64,000 nucleotides of DNA from Cyathus striatus (lineage: Eukaryota > Basidiomycota > Agaricomycetes > Agaricales > Nidulariaceae), in NCBI GenBank assembly GCA_025738555.1, contig JAOVFP010000019.1:124001-188000 (forward strand). Reading direction: 5' to 3'. The notes below the pieces were generated by a model that did no database searches, was not told where the DNA came from, and worked only from the letters and a program-made list of their open reading frames with translations. This document shows positions 1 to 10,801 of this stretch, piece after piece; position 1 is the first letter of the stretch, and each line of letters starts with the position of its first letter. The position numbers were made by a program, and so were the translations under genes.

Positions 1-448
1 AATATATTTACATCAGAACAGAAAGGAGTCTTTCACTGGAAATTTAATGTTGATGACAAGAATAGTCAGGGAAATGGCAAGAAAGTGCCTGAAAATATTT
101 TACCTGGAGCTAAATTTGAATATAGCTTGCCAGAACATGTTTCTCCTTCTTTAGATATTGAAGTATTGTCATATTGGTCACTAGTAAAGATGCCACAAAG
201 TAATTGGACAAGTCACTTCAATTTCTTAAAAAAAGTGTCTGATGTTGAAGTAACACTTTCGAATTTATATCAAGGAATTGCACTTACAATTTCATCACAC
301 CTGATGAAAGATGAGGAGTATATCCCAGAAATATTTATTGTAAAACCTGGAAATCTTATTAAACAAATGCATATACATTCTGGTAATACATATCATGCCA
401 CCTCAGGTGTTCATGCATTATCTAAAGTCCAGAAACACATTTTGTCCA
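1..448 (+). CDS. Partial exon of an unrecognised protein
   Basis: The frame is open from the first base of the window for about 149 codons and runs into a consensus splice donor (GTAAGT at 449-454), with an in-frame stop just beyond at 466-468. The composition looks like a normal soluble protein, with mixed hydrophobic and charged residues, several tryptophans and no low complexity. I do not recognise a family. The 5' part lies outside the window, and the next exon is not evident before the fold-back element that begins at about 678, so the gene may be cut by that insertion. The exon call is reasonable; any function would be a guess. Confidence 0.45.
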
Positions 449-694
449 GTAAGTGGTTGCCTAACTAACAATGTAATATTCTATTCACATATATTTCAGA
501 GCCCATTCATGAAGATAGTACTTTACCCTTGCCCTCAATCCTGCCCTCAGTCTGAAATTCAGAATGAAGTGGGTAAAATTGGCTCATGTACTTCTTGTTT
601 TTGTCTTTTAATGATCAAACTATATAAAATTAATTCTTTTTGTTCTTGTTGCACCACTGGCATCTTATACCAGAGGGGTGTCAGCCAAATTTAT

Positions 695-748
695 CATTTA
701 AGCTCGACATTTTATGATATGAAATATCACAAAACGTCGAGCTTAAAT
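695..748. repeat. Terminal hairpin of the fold-back element, left
   Basis: An inverted repeat built on TTTAAGCTCGAC and GTCGAGCTTAAA flanks a TTTATGATAT-like centre. The same hairpin, with one or two changes, sits at the mirror position 4354-4410. It is a subterminal structure of the element. Confidence 0.75.
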
Positions 749-829
749 GAGTGAGGCATATATTATATATAGTATACAGATCACTCATAAAAATTCATTA
801 CTTTATGCTTCTTACTATTATTACACTTG

Positions 830-1570
830 TATTATGTGTACTCATAAGTACTCATTACTTCACATTCCCTATTGTTATTGTAATACTATTTTGAGTACTC
901 ATAAGTACTCATTACTTTATATTTCCTATTGTTATTGTAATACTATTATGCATACTCATAAGTACTCATTACTTTATATTTCCTAGTGTTATTGTAATAC
1001 TATGGTGTGTACTCATAAGTACTCATTACATTATGTTTCCTATTATTATTGTAATACTATAATGCATACTCATAAGTACTCATTACTTTATATTTCCTAT
1101 TGTTACTGTAATAGTATTATGTGTACTCATAAGAACTTATTACTTTATATTTCCTATTGTTGTTGTAATACTATTATGCATACTCATAAGTACTCGTTAC
1201 ATTATGTTTCCTATTGTTGTTGTAATACTATTATGCATACTCATAAGTACTCATTACATTATGTTTTCTATTGTTGTTGTAATACTATTATGTGTACTCA
1301 TAAGTACTCATTACTTTATATTTCCTATTGTTATTGTAATAGTATTATGCATACTCATGAGTACTCATTACTTTGTGTTTCATATTATTATTGTAATACT
1401 AGTATGTGTACTCATAAGTACTCATTACTTTATATTCTCTATTATTACTGTAATGCTTCCTATTATTATTTAATAGTATAATGTGTACTCATAAGTTCTC
1501 ATTAATTTATGTTTCCTATTGCTATTGTATTAATATTATGTGTACTCATAAGTGCTCATTACTTTATGCT
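830..1570. repeat. Tandem array of about 57-bp units, left arm
   Basis: About a dozen copies of a unit containing ACTCATAAGTACTCATTACT and TTTCCTATTGTTATTGTAAT. The same array, reverse-complemented and with about nine copies, fills 3770-4320. The ORFs reading CTHKYSLLYIS-like repeats are artefacts of this array. Confidence 0.85.
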
Positions 1571-1629
1571 TTCTATTATTATTTATGTATTGCTATTACT
1601 GGTTACTAGCTGATCTGCGCTTCACATTT

Positions 1630-1885
1630 TTCCCACGCATCACATTTGTCACGTACTTCACGTGCGTCACATTCGTCACACATATTCCCGCGCTTCGCGT
1701 TTGTCACATACTTCCCGCGTGTCACATCTGTCACATATATTCCCGCGCATTACATTTGTCACATTCTTCCCGCGCATCACATTTGTCACATTCTTCCCGC
1801 GCGTCACGTCTGTCACGATTCTCCCACACTACGCATATATAACACTTGTCACGCTTTAGCGCGTTTGTCACGCTTTCATGCACAT
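1630..1885. repeat. CpG-rich TGTCAC array, left arm
   Basis: Short units of the form TTCCCGCGCATCACATTTG followed by TCACA recur here, and their reverse complements recur at 3280-3720. The array keeps many CG dinucleotides in a region that is otherwise CpG-poor. The TGTCAC core recurs in other, unrelated repeats of the window. Confidence 0.75.
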
Positions 1886-3279
1886 CACACTTTTCACATA
1901 TGTTACATATATCATTTTTTTTAAATGCATCATGTGTTTTTCATGCATGTCACATTTTTGAAGTGCATTTCAACTTTTTCACAAATATCATGCTTTCCAA
2001 TCACATCAGATTTTCTGTCTCTACCACTATTCAAGTTGTCATGAGAGTGGAGTATGTATTTAACAGTATAGAGTGAATTATACATGCAGAGGAAACAATA
2101 TGTACTTGTAGAATTGGAGATTGTAACATGGAAAATAACAATTAGAAAGTTACAGAAGTGTGGTAGTAATAAGAAACTAGAATGAAAAATGTAGAGTGTA
2201 TATGTAGTTGAAGTCTTACTCCCACTGACAGAGCATGAGAATTTTGAAATGGGATGATATGATGTTTAATAATCAGGACTAGAGATGTAATTAAATGACA
2301 AAGTAAAACTATAATGGTTAGTCTGGATATGAGAGATGATGAGATCATTATGATAGAAATGAATATTTTGGAAATATTTAACAACTGAACAGAAAAGGAC
2401 ATGTACTGAAAGAATGACATATAGATAACAAATCTGATAGAATGGTGAGTATATGTGATTCCACATCACATTAAACTCACATGTCTCAGTCATTAAATGA
2501 TCATAGTTCTTGCATTAACCATTGGTTATTCTTATATCTTCAACACATGTTATAAAGTCACATATATGCTTACTCTATATGATTACATGACACTTCTACA
2601 CTGTCATGTGTTTCACATCTCTGATTCTGATTTATGTTATATAGTTCTTTTAGTATTAGTATCCATTCATACATATGAAACCCCCCTCCTGTACTTCTCT
2701 TCACTTTCTTGCTCAGTGGTCATTACTTGCTTTTCTATTCTTTAGTTTAGTGTCAACCACATCATCACCTTCTTTTCTTCTTGTTCTCTTTTCAGAAAGA
2801 CTACTTTGTCTTTTCTCCTTTCTTGCCTAAGAACAACTTACTACCATTTTTCTAAAGTCATATGCAGTATTGTCATACAGGGTCTGAATCAATGACTGAC
2901 TTGTCAATGCAAGAGGCTGAATTACACTGCTAAATAATGAGATATGGGTTAAATGTGGCATAACTAAGTGCTTTGATTCCTTGGATATGAAAGGTACAGA
3001 GCATTTTTCATTATAGACCTGTTGGAACCCCATCAACATGTCACAATCATGATACACATGCAAGCATGATGTGCTTGAAGTGTATTATAATCTCAAAGAT
3101 GTGATATAAGTAACATTTATGATATGTTTGAAAGCATGATGAAAGCCTCAAAGACATGATGAATATGATGCATGTGTAAATCATAAGAAATAGAGGTGAC
3201 TTATGTGATGAGTGTGACAAATAGATGTGAGATGTGTGATATTCAAAAGAGTGTTACACTCATAAAGAATGTGACAAAT

Positions 3280-4330
3280 GTGACGCGTGACACGCATGAA
3301 AGCATGACAAATGCGCTAAAGCGTAACAAGTGTGATATATGTGTAGTGTGGGAGAATCGTAACAGACGTGACGCGCGGGAAGAATGTGACAAATGTGATG
3401 CGCGGGAATATGCGTGACAGACGTGATGCGCAGGAAGAATGTAACAAATGTAATGCGCGGGAATATATGTGACAGATGTGAAATGCGGGAATATATGTGA
3501 CAGATGTGAAATGCGGGAAGTATGTGACAAACGCGAAGCGCGTGAATATGTGTGACGAACGTGACGCGCGTGAATATGTGTGACGAACGTGACGCGCGTG
3601 AATAACGTGACAAATGCGATGCGCGGGAAAAATAGGAGGCGCGGGAATATGTGTGACGAATGTGACGCACGTGAAGTACGTGACAAATGTGATGCGTGGG
3701 AAAAATGTGAAGCGCAGATCAGCTAGTAACCAGTAATAGCAATACATAAATAATAATAGAAAGCATAAAGTAATGAGCACTTATGAGTACACATAATATT
3801 AATACAATAGCAATAGGAAACATAAATTAATGAGAACTTATGAGTACACATTATACTATTAAATAATAATAGGAAGCATTACAGTAATAATAGAGAATAT
3901 AAAGTAATGAGTACTTATGAGTATGCATAATAGTATTACAATAACAATAGGAAATATAAAGTAATGAGTACTTATGAGTATGCATAATAGTATTACAATA
4001 ACAATAGGAAACATAATGTAATGAGTACTTATGAGTATACATAATAGTATTACAATAACAATAGGAAATATAAAGTAATGAGTACTTATGAGTACACATA
4101 ATAGTATTACAACAACAATAGGAAACATAAAGTTATGAGTACTTATGAGTATGCATTATAGTATTACAATAACAATAGGAAATATATAGTAATGAGTACT
4201 TATGAGTACTCATAATAGTATTACAATAACAATAGGGAATGTGAAGTAATGAGTACTTATAAGTACTCACAATACAGTTGTAATAATAGTAAGAAGCATA
4301 AAGTAATGAGTTTTTATGAGTAATTTGTAT
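3280..4330. repeat. Right arm arrays of the fold-back element
   Basis: 3280-3720 is the reverse complement of the CpG-rich TGTCAC array, and 3770-4320 of the 57-bp array. The order is mirrored relative to the left arm, and local identity is high, which suggests recent origin or gene conversion between arms. Confidence 0.8.
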
Positions 4331-4432
4331 ACTATATATAATATATGCCTCACTCATTTAAGTTCGACATTTTATGATATTTCATATCATAAAATGTCGA
4401 GCTTAAATGAGAAATTTGGCTGACACTTATGA

Positions 4433-4814
4433 CTAGTTGATAAAGATAATAAGATGGTGGTGGAAGGTAGAGTAGTGTTTTGAATATAATATGTACCAAG
4501 GACAGACTAATGATTGAGATGAATGCTGAGACTAGTATACCTGGGGTACAATGGAGAAAGAATAATGGAGAACAGATAGGGAACCAGATGAGTAAGGTGA
4601 CATAAGCTCAGTGACCTTCGTCAGAAGAGTGGAAGGGGAAAGTAGAAGAACGAGATCTATACACGTTAGGAAGTACAGAGAGCGCGGAATAGAAGTGCAG
4701 GAATAAGGTAGGAAAAGTATGGCTATGACAAAGCCTCACTATGAGAGTGTAGAGTATTTTGTAATAAGTATAAATTTGAGTGTAAATACTTACAACTGAG
4801 CAGTCCTATGTTTA
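4433..4814. other. Spacer, no feature seen
   Basis: AT-rich single-copy sequence between the fold-back element and the solo LTR. I see no ORF, repeat or RNA gene in it. Confidence 0.5.
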
Positions 4815-5058
4815 TGTAGAATTATATTAGCTATTCAAATGTCACAATGATTATCATTCCATGCCGCCTCCACATATGCTTTTAGATAGTTTACTATACC
4901 TTTTATGTATTCTACAGACAAAGTGCTCCGCTTTCTATGTATTTAAGTAGTATACTATGTACTGTATTTACTTATCCATTTGCCTCTGGCTTTCTCCCCT
5001 TGTGTGCTTTGAGGTCAAATGTAACATCATTGTCGTTGATGCATCATTTATTTCAACA
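4815..5058 (-). mobile_element. Solo LTR, reverse orientation, with 5-bp target duplication
   Basis: The reverse complement of this segment matches the 235-bp LTRs of the small LTR element at 56610-57736 along its whole length, from TGTTG to TCTACA in LTR orientation. It is flanked by perfect 5-bp direct repeats, GTTTA at 4810-4814 and GTTTA at 5059-5063. An LTR with a target duplication and no internal region is the product of LTR-LTR recombination. It lies at the 3' end of the Ala/Ser/Pro-repeat reading frame and so changed the C-terminus of that gene. Confidence 0.9.
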
Positions 5059-6145
5059 GTTTAGTGGCCATTGTGGCCAGCAGTTCAATATTGGGAGAAG
5101 CAGTGGATTTGGCAATACCAGAAGTGGAAGATTTAGCAATGTTGGGGGAAGCCAGAGATTGCGCAACAGCAGGAGATGCTGGAGATTCAGCAACATCAGA
5201 GGAAGCTGGGGATTTGGCAATGGCAGGAGAGGTTGGGGATTCAGCAATATTAGGGGATTCTGAGGATCCAACAATGCTGGGGGAAGCTGGGGGGTTGGCA
5301 ATGACAAGAGGGGCTTGAGATTCAGTGATGGCTGGTGAAGCTGGTAATCCAGTGATGGTGGTAGACACTGGTAATTCAGTGCTAGCAGCAAGGGCTGATT
5401 GTTCAGTGGCATTCAATGTTTCAGGAACTTCCAAACTATTGATGTCAAAAGTCAATAAATATGAATAAAATTTGATATAGATGCTTACACTTGACTAGTC
5501 ACATGTCTGGATGATCACCTTGGTACTATAGAATTAATAGGCTTTAGTTTTGGCCATCTGATAACAACCTTCTTCTTGTATGATCAACTTCCTTGAGACC
5601 CTCAGCCCTAAACCTCTCCTTTATTTCTCAGATATTTCTTTCCTCGTCAATATCATACTGGCACATCTTTGGCTGACACAGTCTTGTTTGGCTGAACATT
5701 CTTGGAACTAGATCCTTTATCATAACCAGGTGGAACATCCTTGGCACTAGATTCTTTATCACTGCTAGATGGAATGTCACCATCATTACTGCTGTCTTTA
5801 TCCATATCTTCATCCTCAGAATTGTCCTCAGGATCACTTTCCTCCAGGAAATCATTTGCAACAGAGAGCAATAGATGGGATTTGCACTCTTTTGCCACTA
5901 ATGATGAATATGAGTTGAATAGACCATATCTGTATAAAAATTACTCACTATATGAATGATGAATAAACTGCAAGAAAGACTCCTTAAGTTCTGCATGCTT
6001 GTTACCTAAGAAACTGGCAAAGTCTTTTCCTTGTAATGTTTTTCCAACATGATAGCTAAAATATATGAGGAGTGGCACTTCATTAATGAAATATTGCAAT
6101 GTACTCCAGTATAGAACATTCCCTGTCTGGAAACTGAGGATTTGG
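5048..6145 (-). pseudogene. Remnant of an unrecognised multi-exon gene with acidic and Ser-Pro-Ala-repeat regions
   Basis: Three reading-frame blocks on the minus strand look like consecutive exons. The block at 5950-6145 encodes a globular stretch containing VLYWSTLQYF and KDFASFLGNKHAEL and ends at a GTGAGT-like donor. 5653-5896 encodes an acidic Ser/Asp-rich stretch. 5048-5455 encodes degenerate 8-9-residue repeats of the type AESPASPA. The 3' end is overwritten by the solo LTR, and the 5' side is cut at 6146 by the end of a TIR element, so the gene is broken at both sides. I do not recognise the family. The linkage of the three blocks into one gene is inferred from order, strand and splice signals only. 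Confidence 0.4.
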
Positions 6146-6750
6146 CAGTAATTTACACTCCCCCAAGAGGTCTGTATGGATCCATACAGACCTGTATAGA
6201 TACCATACAGAATTTATATAGTGGCTATTTTTATTATTATAGGTGATAATTCTGTGCATGTTCCATACATATTCTGCATGGATTCTGTGTAGATTTATGC
6301 AGAATCTGTAAGATCTGTTTAATACCTTAATTTTCCTGTTTAAAATCTCAATGAACACTACAAAAACTGTTAATTCATAATCATTTCTACCTATAGTTGG
6401 CTAAAATGTGAAGCTATGTATGTATTTTTTTAAAGAACAATATCATCAGCTGGAAAACTATTATCATCATCATCTACTACATTACCTTGCACTTCAATAT
6501 CAGTAGCTTCCTGTCTCTTTCTTTTTTCCTGCCTTTGTATAACATGTTTGCTATGATAAAATAACATGGCATGCAGAAACCAATCAAAGTTATGTGGTGC
6601 CATTTTTTTTAAAATGGATTCAAAGCCACCAAGCCAAGCATTGAGCTGTTCACATGCCTATTATTAAGAAGTAGTTATTAAAACATTTTATATCATTATT
6701 ATATATGCTCTTACCTGTGTATTAAAAGCTCTTTTCAAATATGGATGGAT
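6146..6750 (-). mobile_element. Truncated copy of the CxC5/CxC6 element: terminal sequence plus last exons
   Basis: The segment starts with the element terminus CAGTAATTTACACTCCCCC and runs through the GTACAGA-rich end. It then matches 42841-43472 almost base for base, including the last coding exon of a CxC5-CxC6 gene (about 6430-6657, coding EQLNAWLGGF...FPADDIVL) and the start of the previous exon (6707-6750). It breaks off abruptly at 6751. Here the A-run in the last exon is one base longer than in copy D and keeps the frame open, so this fragment preserves a better version of the C-terminus than the full-length copy. Confidence 0.85.
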
Positions 6751-6968
6751 TCCTTACAGATTTTGTGAAGAATTCTTCATTTATAGAACTTTACCAGCTT
6801 CAAATGTCAATTTATTTTACCACATCTTCTGATACCTTTTCTGGTGCATCACTACCACATTTTACCACACCTTAAACCCTTTTATAAACAAACCAAACAA
6901 TATTAGCTGAAGCATAACTGTACTGTATGTGCTACCAGATGTGATTACAAATACATGAGTTTAGTTAT
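6751..6968. other. Spacer between two module fragments
   Basis: AT-rich sequence with no coding potential that I can support. It separates the truncated fragment from copy A. Confidence 0.4.
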
Positions 6969-9381
6969 TTAGAGAACAATATCTTCTGCTGGAAAGTCAT
7001 CATTCTCTGCCACATCTTCTTTCACTTCCATTCCATTAGCTTCTTGTCTTCTTCTTCTTGCTTGCCTATTTATAACATTCTTACTGTGATAAAACAACAT
7101 GGTATGTAAAAACCAATCAAAATTGCTTGGAGTCATTTTTTTCAAGTAGATTCAAAGCCACCAAGCAAAGCATTGAGCTGTTCACATGCCTATAACAAGT
7201 AGTAGTTTTAAAAATATTTTGAAACAATTATAATATGTATCTTACCTGTGTATTAAAAGCTCTTTTCAAATATGGATTTCCATTATTGTCAACATCAGTT
7301 ACAACCAGATTTGGAGCAGATCCATCTAGTGGGGCTGGATTGCAGAATATTCTGCAGAGGAAGTCTTTAACTCTGTGATTTGTATAATGATAGCTATCTA
7401 CACTAAATCTTGTAGTTTTTTTCCAGGTTTCCCATTGCTCTCTTCTTGCTTCATTAAGAAGATATCTTAGTACCAGACATGCCTTATCAATGCATACATA
7501 ATCTGTCCTGGACTCTTCAGTAGGAAATACTTCCTCCAAAAATTTCATAATATTGGATGGTGATTCTGCTCCCTCAAATTTTGTCCAGGCAATAACAACA
7601 CCACAAGGTGCACATATTGTTTCCACACAGTAGAATTTACCTGGAGTAAAGTAATTCTTTACTTTATTATTTGGTGACTGTTGTTCATCATGTGGCGGAA
7701 CATTTCTTGGTCTAACTGTATTCCATGGGAGCTGTTCTCCTGGACGCTGAAGCATTTGTCTTACACCAGCATGATGAGAAGTGTTATGAGTTGATTGAAA
7801 TCTCTTCCACTCCTCTTGGTGATTATTACATGCCTGAGTACCCTGCTTTTTCATGTTAGTGCACCCTTGAACACGACAACATGCACCATAAAAGGCTTCA
7901 TGTACTTCACAGAAAACTCCTCCATGTGTATTATGTAACTCACTTGTACATCCTTCAAATGCACAATGTGTTGGACCCATCATGATACCATCTAATACAA
8001 CCATTTTAACCAGAGCATATTCATTCTCATTTGTTGTTGCATTATTATTTTCTATATCTTCTACTGCTCTTTGTATGTTTACTGAGTTCATATCCTCCTG
8101 CGTACTTTCAGATTGTACAAGATCAGGAACTACTCTGTTTTCATCAACTCCTACCACACCAGCAGAGTCAACATCTGATATTGCATTGGACTTGCTTCTA
8201 TAAGCATGTGTGCACTCAGAACATGTGTGCTTATCTGCAGATCAAATAATTCCTTTATCACCAAGTAAAGAAAATGCTTCACATGTAAGATTATCAATTG
8301 AGAGACCATCTTCTACTTCCAAATTTATGTCTCTTGAAGAGGCCAAAGCTCTAACAGTTTCTTGAATAAATGCTTGCCAAATTTGTCTGCGAGTGATACT
8401 CTGTTCATCAGAAAAGCTATTGTTCCAAAATTCTGTATAAGCAGCAGCTGATGCATGAAAACTATAAATTGCATTTACAGCTGCATTTGAAAATGTTCTG
8501 TCCACCCACAGTGACTGTCCTACCTTCACATACTTTGCAGAATTAAGGTACACTCTGGTATTTTTTTTATTTGGAATTGAAACTTTCTCTCTGTCAGCAG
8601 AGTATTGTGTTTTGCATCTGTTGCATATTCCTGTAAGTACTTGAACATTTTTTACAGTTTCAGTACCCTGAATTAATGTAACTGAAGGTATATCCCTTGC
8701 AGTTGTTGATAAGTGCAATGCTAATGAGGGGCATGTATTTGTTGCACATACAGCAGTTACAGGGCAAATAACAAATGAGGGTGAAATCTCTTTATGAGAT
8801 ACTACTTTTAAATTTCCTTTAAATCTTCCAGATGATCCAATTGGATTAAGTTTTAGAGTTTTCATCAAGCTATCTAAGCTCAATGCTAAAACTGTATCCC
8901 TTTCATCATTAGGCTCATCTTTAAATAATTTGTTACATCTCTCTCCAAGATGAACTTGCAATGCTCTAGATAAAGTGAGCATCCAAGCAGTCATTTGTAC
9001 ATTGTTTTCCTCTGGATACCTAGGATTGAATTGCCTTGCATGAAGACTTAATAAGTCACAATTATGTGTGACTGTAAAAAGTATTGCCAAAGCTGTTGAC
9101 AGGGAAATTTCAGAACTATAATTGCTACTAATAAATTTGCTGAAAGTTTTAAATGGAATATCAGGGAAGGGCTGCATGTTTGCTGAAACTCCTGGCAACA
9201 TTATTAAAATAATCCAAATGTGTAAATTTGTAGTTTTATTTCCACATTGTATCCAATTATTAAGTGTCAATATTATGGTGAACATGAGAATAAATTCCAT
9301 TAGCATGGAACTTAGACTTAGAAAACCATACAGGACACTTTGCTTGTGAAGGAGGAAATGCATAAGGATTTGACATTTCAA
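6969..9381 (-). pseudogene. CxC5-CxC6 (KDZ-associated) protein, copy A, degenerate
   Basis: About 785 codons in two exons (9381-7246; 7189-6969) joined by a short GTAAGA-type intron. In order: a hydrophobic N-terminal stretch ending ILIMLPGVSA; a region with SLSTALAILF and LHARQ; a CxC5-type cysteine cluster (CPVTAVC, GICNRCKTQYSADRE, CSECTH); a CxC6-type cluster (CAFEGC, GGVFCEVHE, CRVQGC, GTQACNNHQ); and a C-terminal block with ETICAPCGVVIAW, YVCIDKACLVLRYL, VDSYHYTNHRV and, across the intron, EQLN. CxC5 and CxC6 are families known beside fungal KDZ transposases. One in-frame TGA at 8242-8244 interrupts the CxC5 cluster, and a 1-base deletion near 7150 shifts the last exon. Probably inactive. 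It is a close paralogue of copy D. Confidence 0.8.
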
Positions 9382-9464
9382 ATATAATACAGAGATTTCA
9401 AATTTTATACTACATTGATAAGATTGGAAATGTATACCAAACAGACATTCAAAACTAAATCAAC

Positions 9465-9606
9465 TTACTCTTTAGCTTTCTTCTTAGTTGTCTTCTTAAC
9501 TTCTAAAGTTTTTCCTTTACCTTTACTCTTTCCCTTCTCTTTCTCACTCTGTTTTCCTTTCCCCTTCTCCTTTATTTTATCATTCTTCTTCTTTCTCTTC
9601 ACTGTT

Positions 9607-9638
<32 letters not shown>

Positions 9639-10152
9639 ATCATTCTCATCATCCTCATCATCCTCATCATCCTCATCATCCTCACAATCCTCCTCCTCCT
9701 CATCCTCCTCATCTTTATTATACTTCTCTCTTTTCTCCATTTTATATTTTCCCTTTGCCTTAGCATTCTTTCTTACTGCTTTATCTGGATCAAGTGTCCC
9801 TCCATTCTCATAAAATGTTTTAAGATCCTCAAATGTATATCTCTGTGTCTTTTCATATCCCCATGCCTTCAAGTCTGATGGGGCATCACTCTCTCCTTTC
9901 ATCCACTCCAACAAAAGAGGATAATTAGAGAGCTTAGTGAAAAGCTTGGTATGATTGGACTGAAAATATGAATAGGAAAGAAAAATATCTATAATTTCTT
10001 TTTTCTTAAGGTGTTTTCCTTCCCATTCATTGTTCTTTTTCATTGTGTTATATTTATCTAAATACTTAAGAGTAACCATGTACTTCTGGTATTGACCTCT
10101 TACTCCATCCTCATAAGTGCGATTAAGATCATCAGAATGAATGCCAAGTCTG
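9465..10152 (-). pseudogene. Accessory protein of the CxC module, copy A, 5'-truncated
   Basis: The retained exon encodes a charged helical block (YEDGVRGQYQKY; RKKEIIDIFLSYSYFQ in copy D is KKKEIIDIFLSYSYFQ here; LFTKLSNYPLLLEWM) followed by an acidic Glu/Asp run and a basic Lys/Gly tail ending KKTTKKKAKE. The stop overlaps a GTAAGT donor, so it may instead splice onward toward the CxC gene 84 bases downstream. Homologues sit in the same place, strand and order beside copies B, C and D. The upstream exons are missing because a TTCACATGAA-type MITE begins at 10153, inside the frame. The function is unknown; the acidic/basic composition suggests a nuclear DNA- or protein-binding role, which is inference. 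Confidence 0.65.
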
Positions 10153-10740
10153 CAGTACTTATCCCTCCCCTACCCTTTCACCTAAACTTCACGTGAAGGG
10201 GTGAAATTCATGTGAAATTCACGTGAAAACACGTGAAGTCCACATGAATTTCACCTTCATCTAGGATGTTCCAAAATCACCAAAATTTGGTGAAATTCAA
10301 GTGAAGTTTAGGTGAAAACTAGGTGAAAAATAGGTGAAATTTAAATATGAAATTCATGTGAATTTCACATGGAATTCACATGAAATTCATGTGAAGTACA
10401 CATGAAATACAAGTCATGTACAGTGCAATAGTTACATGAAATTCATGTGAATTTCACGTGAAATCCATGTGAAGTACACATGAAATACAGGTCAAATTCA
10501 TATGCATGTACAGTGCAATAGTTACATGAAATTCATGTGAATTTCACGTGAAATCCATGTGAAGTACACATGAATTACAGGTCAAATTCATATGCATGTA
10601 CAGTGCAATAGTTACATGAAATTCATGTGAATTTCACATGAAATACAGGTCAAATTCATATGCATGTACAGTCCAATAGTTACATAAAATTAATGTGAAA
10701 TATACATGAAATGTATATTATTTTCTATATAAAAAATGTA
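10153..10740. mobile_element. MITE-like element rich in TTCACATGAA palindromes, copy 1
   Basis: Begins CAGTACTTATCCCTCCCC, the same terminus found at 63552, and continues with dozens of overlapping palindromes such as TTCACGTGAA, TTCATGTGAA and TTCACATGAA. It contains a tandem unit of about 90 bp (with TGCATGTACAGTGCAATAG) repeated about three times at 10410-10680. It has no coding capacity. It interrupts the accessory gene of module A. The opposite terminus is not clear in this copy; at 18305-18330 the family ends GGGTGGGGGAGGGTAAAG, the reverse complement of the start. Confidence 0.7.
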
Positions 10741-10801
10741 TTTTAAAGATTTAGAACTTAGAATTACATATGAAAGTTAGAGAATATTGTAAATTTATCT
10801 A

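Larger units (their letters stand above)
678..4426. mobile_element. Fold-back (long inverted repeat) element, about 3.7 kb
   Basis: The two ends are mirror images. The left begins GTGTCAGCCAAATTT and the right ends AAATTTGGCTGACAC. Inside, each arm carries, in the same order, a terminal hairpin, a tandem array of a roughly 57-bp unit, and a CpG-rich TGTCAC array. The arms cover about 678-1890 and 3270-4426, and long stretches such as 1540-1690 and 3650-3790 are near-exact reverse complements. The 1.4-kb centre (1900-3270) shows no convincing gene. Apparent His/Tyr/Ser-rich ORFs in the arms are translations of the repeats. The structure fits a fold-back type DNA element or a non-autonomous giant MITE. 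No clean target duplication was found, although the right flank has ACTTATG next to the terminus. Confidence 0.8.

Noticed and set aside
747..1481. Long ORFs with repeated CTHKYSLLYIS-like peptides
   Set aside because: They are in-phase translations of a 57-bp tandem repeat in all frames and also on the mirrored arm; no protein character.
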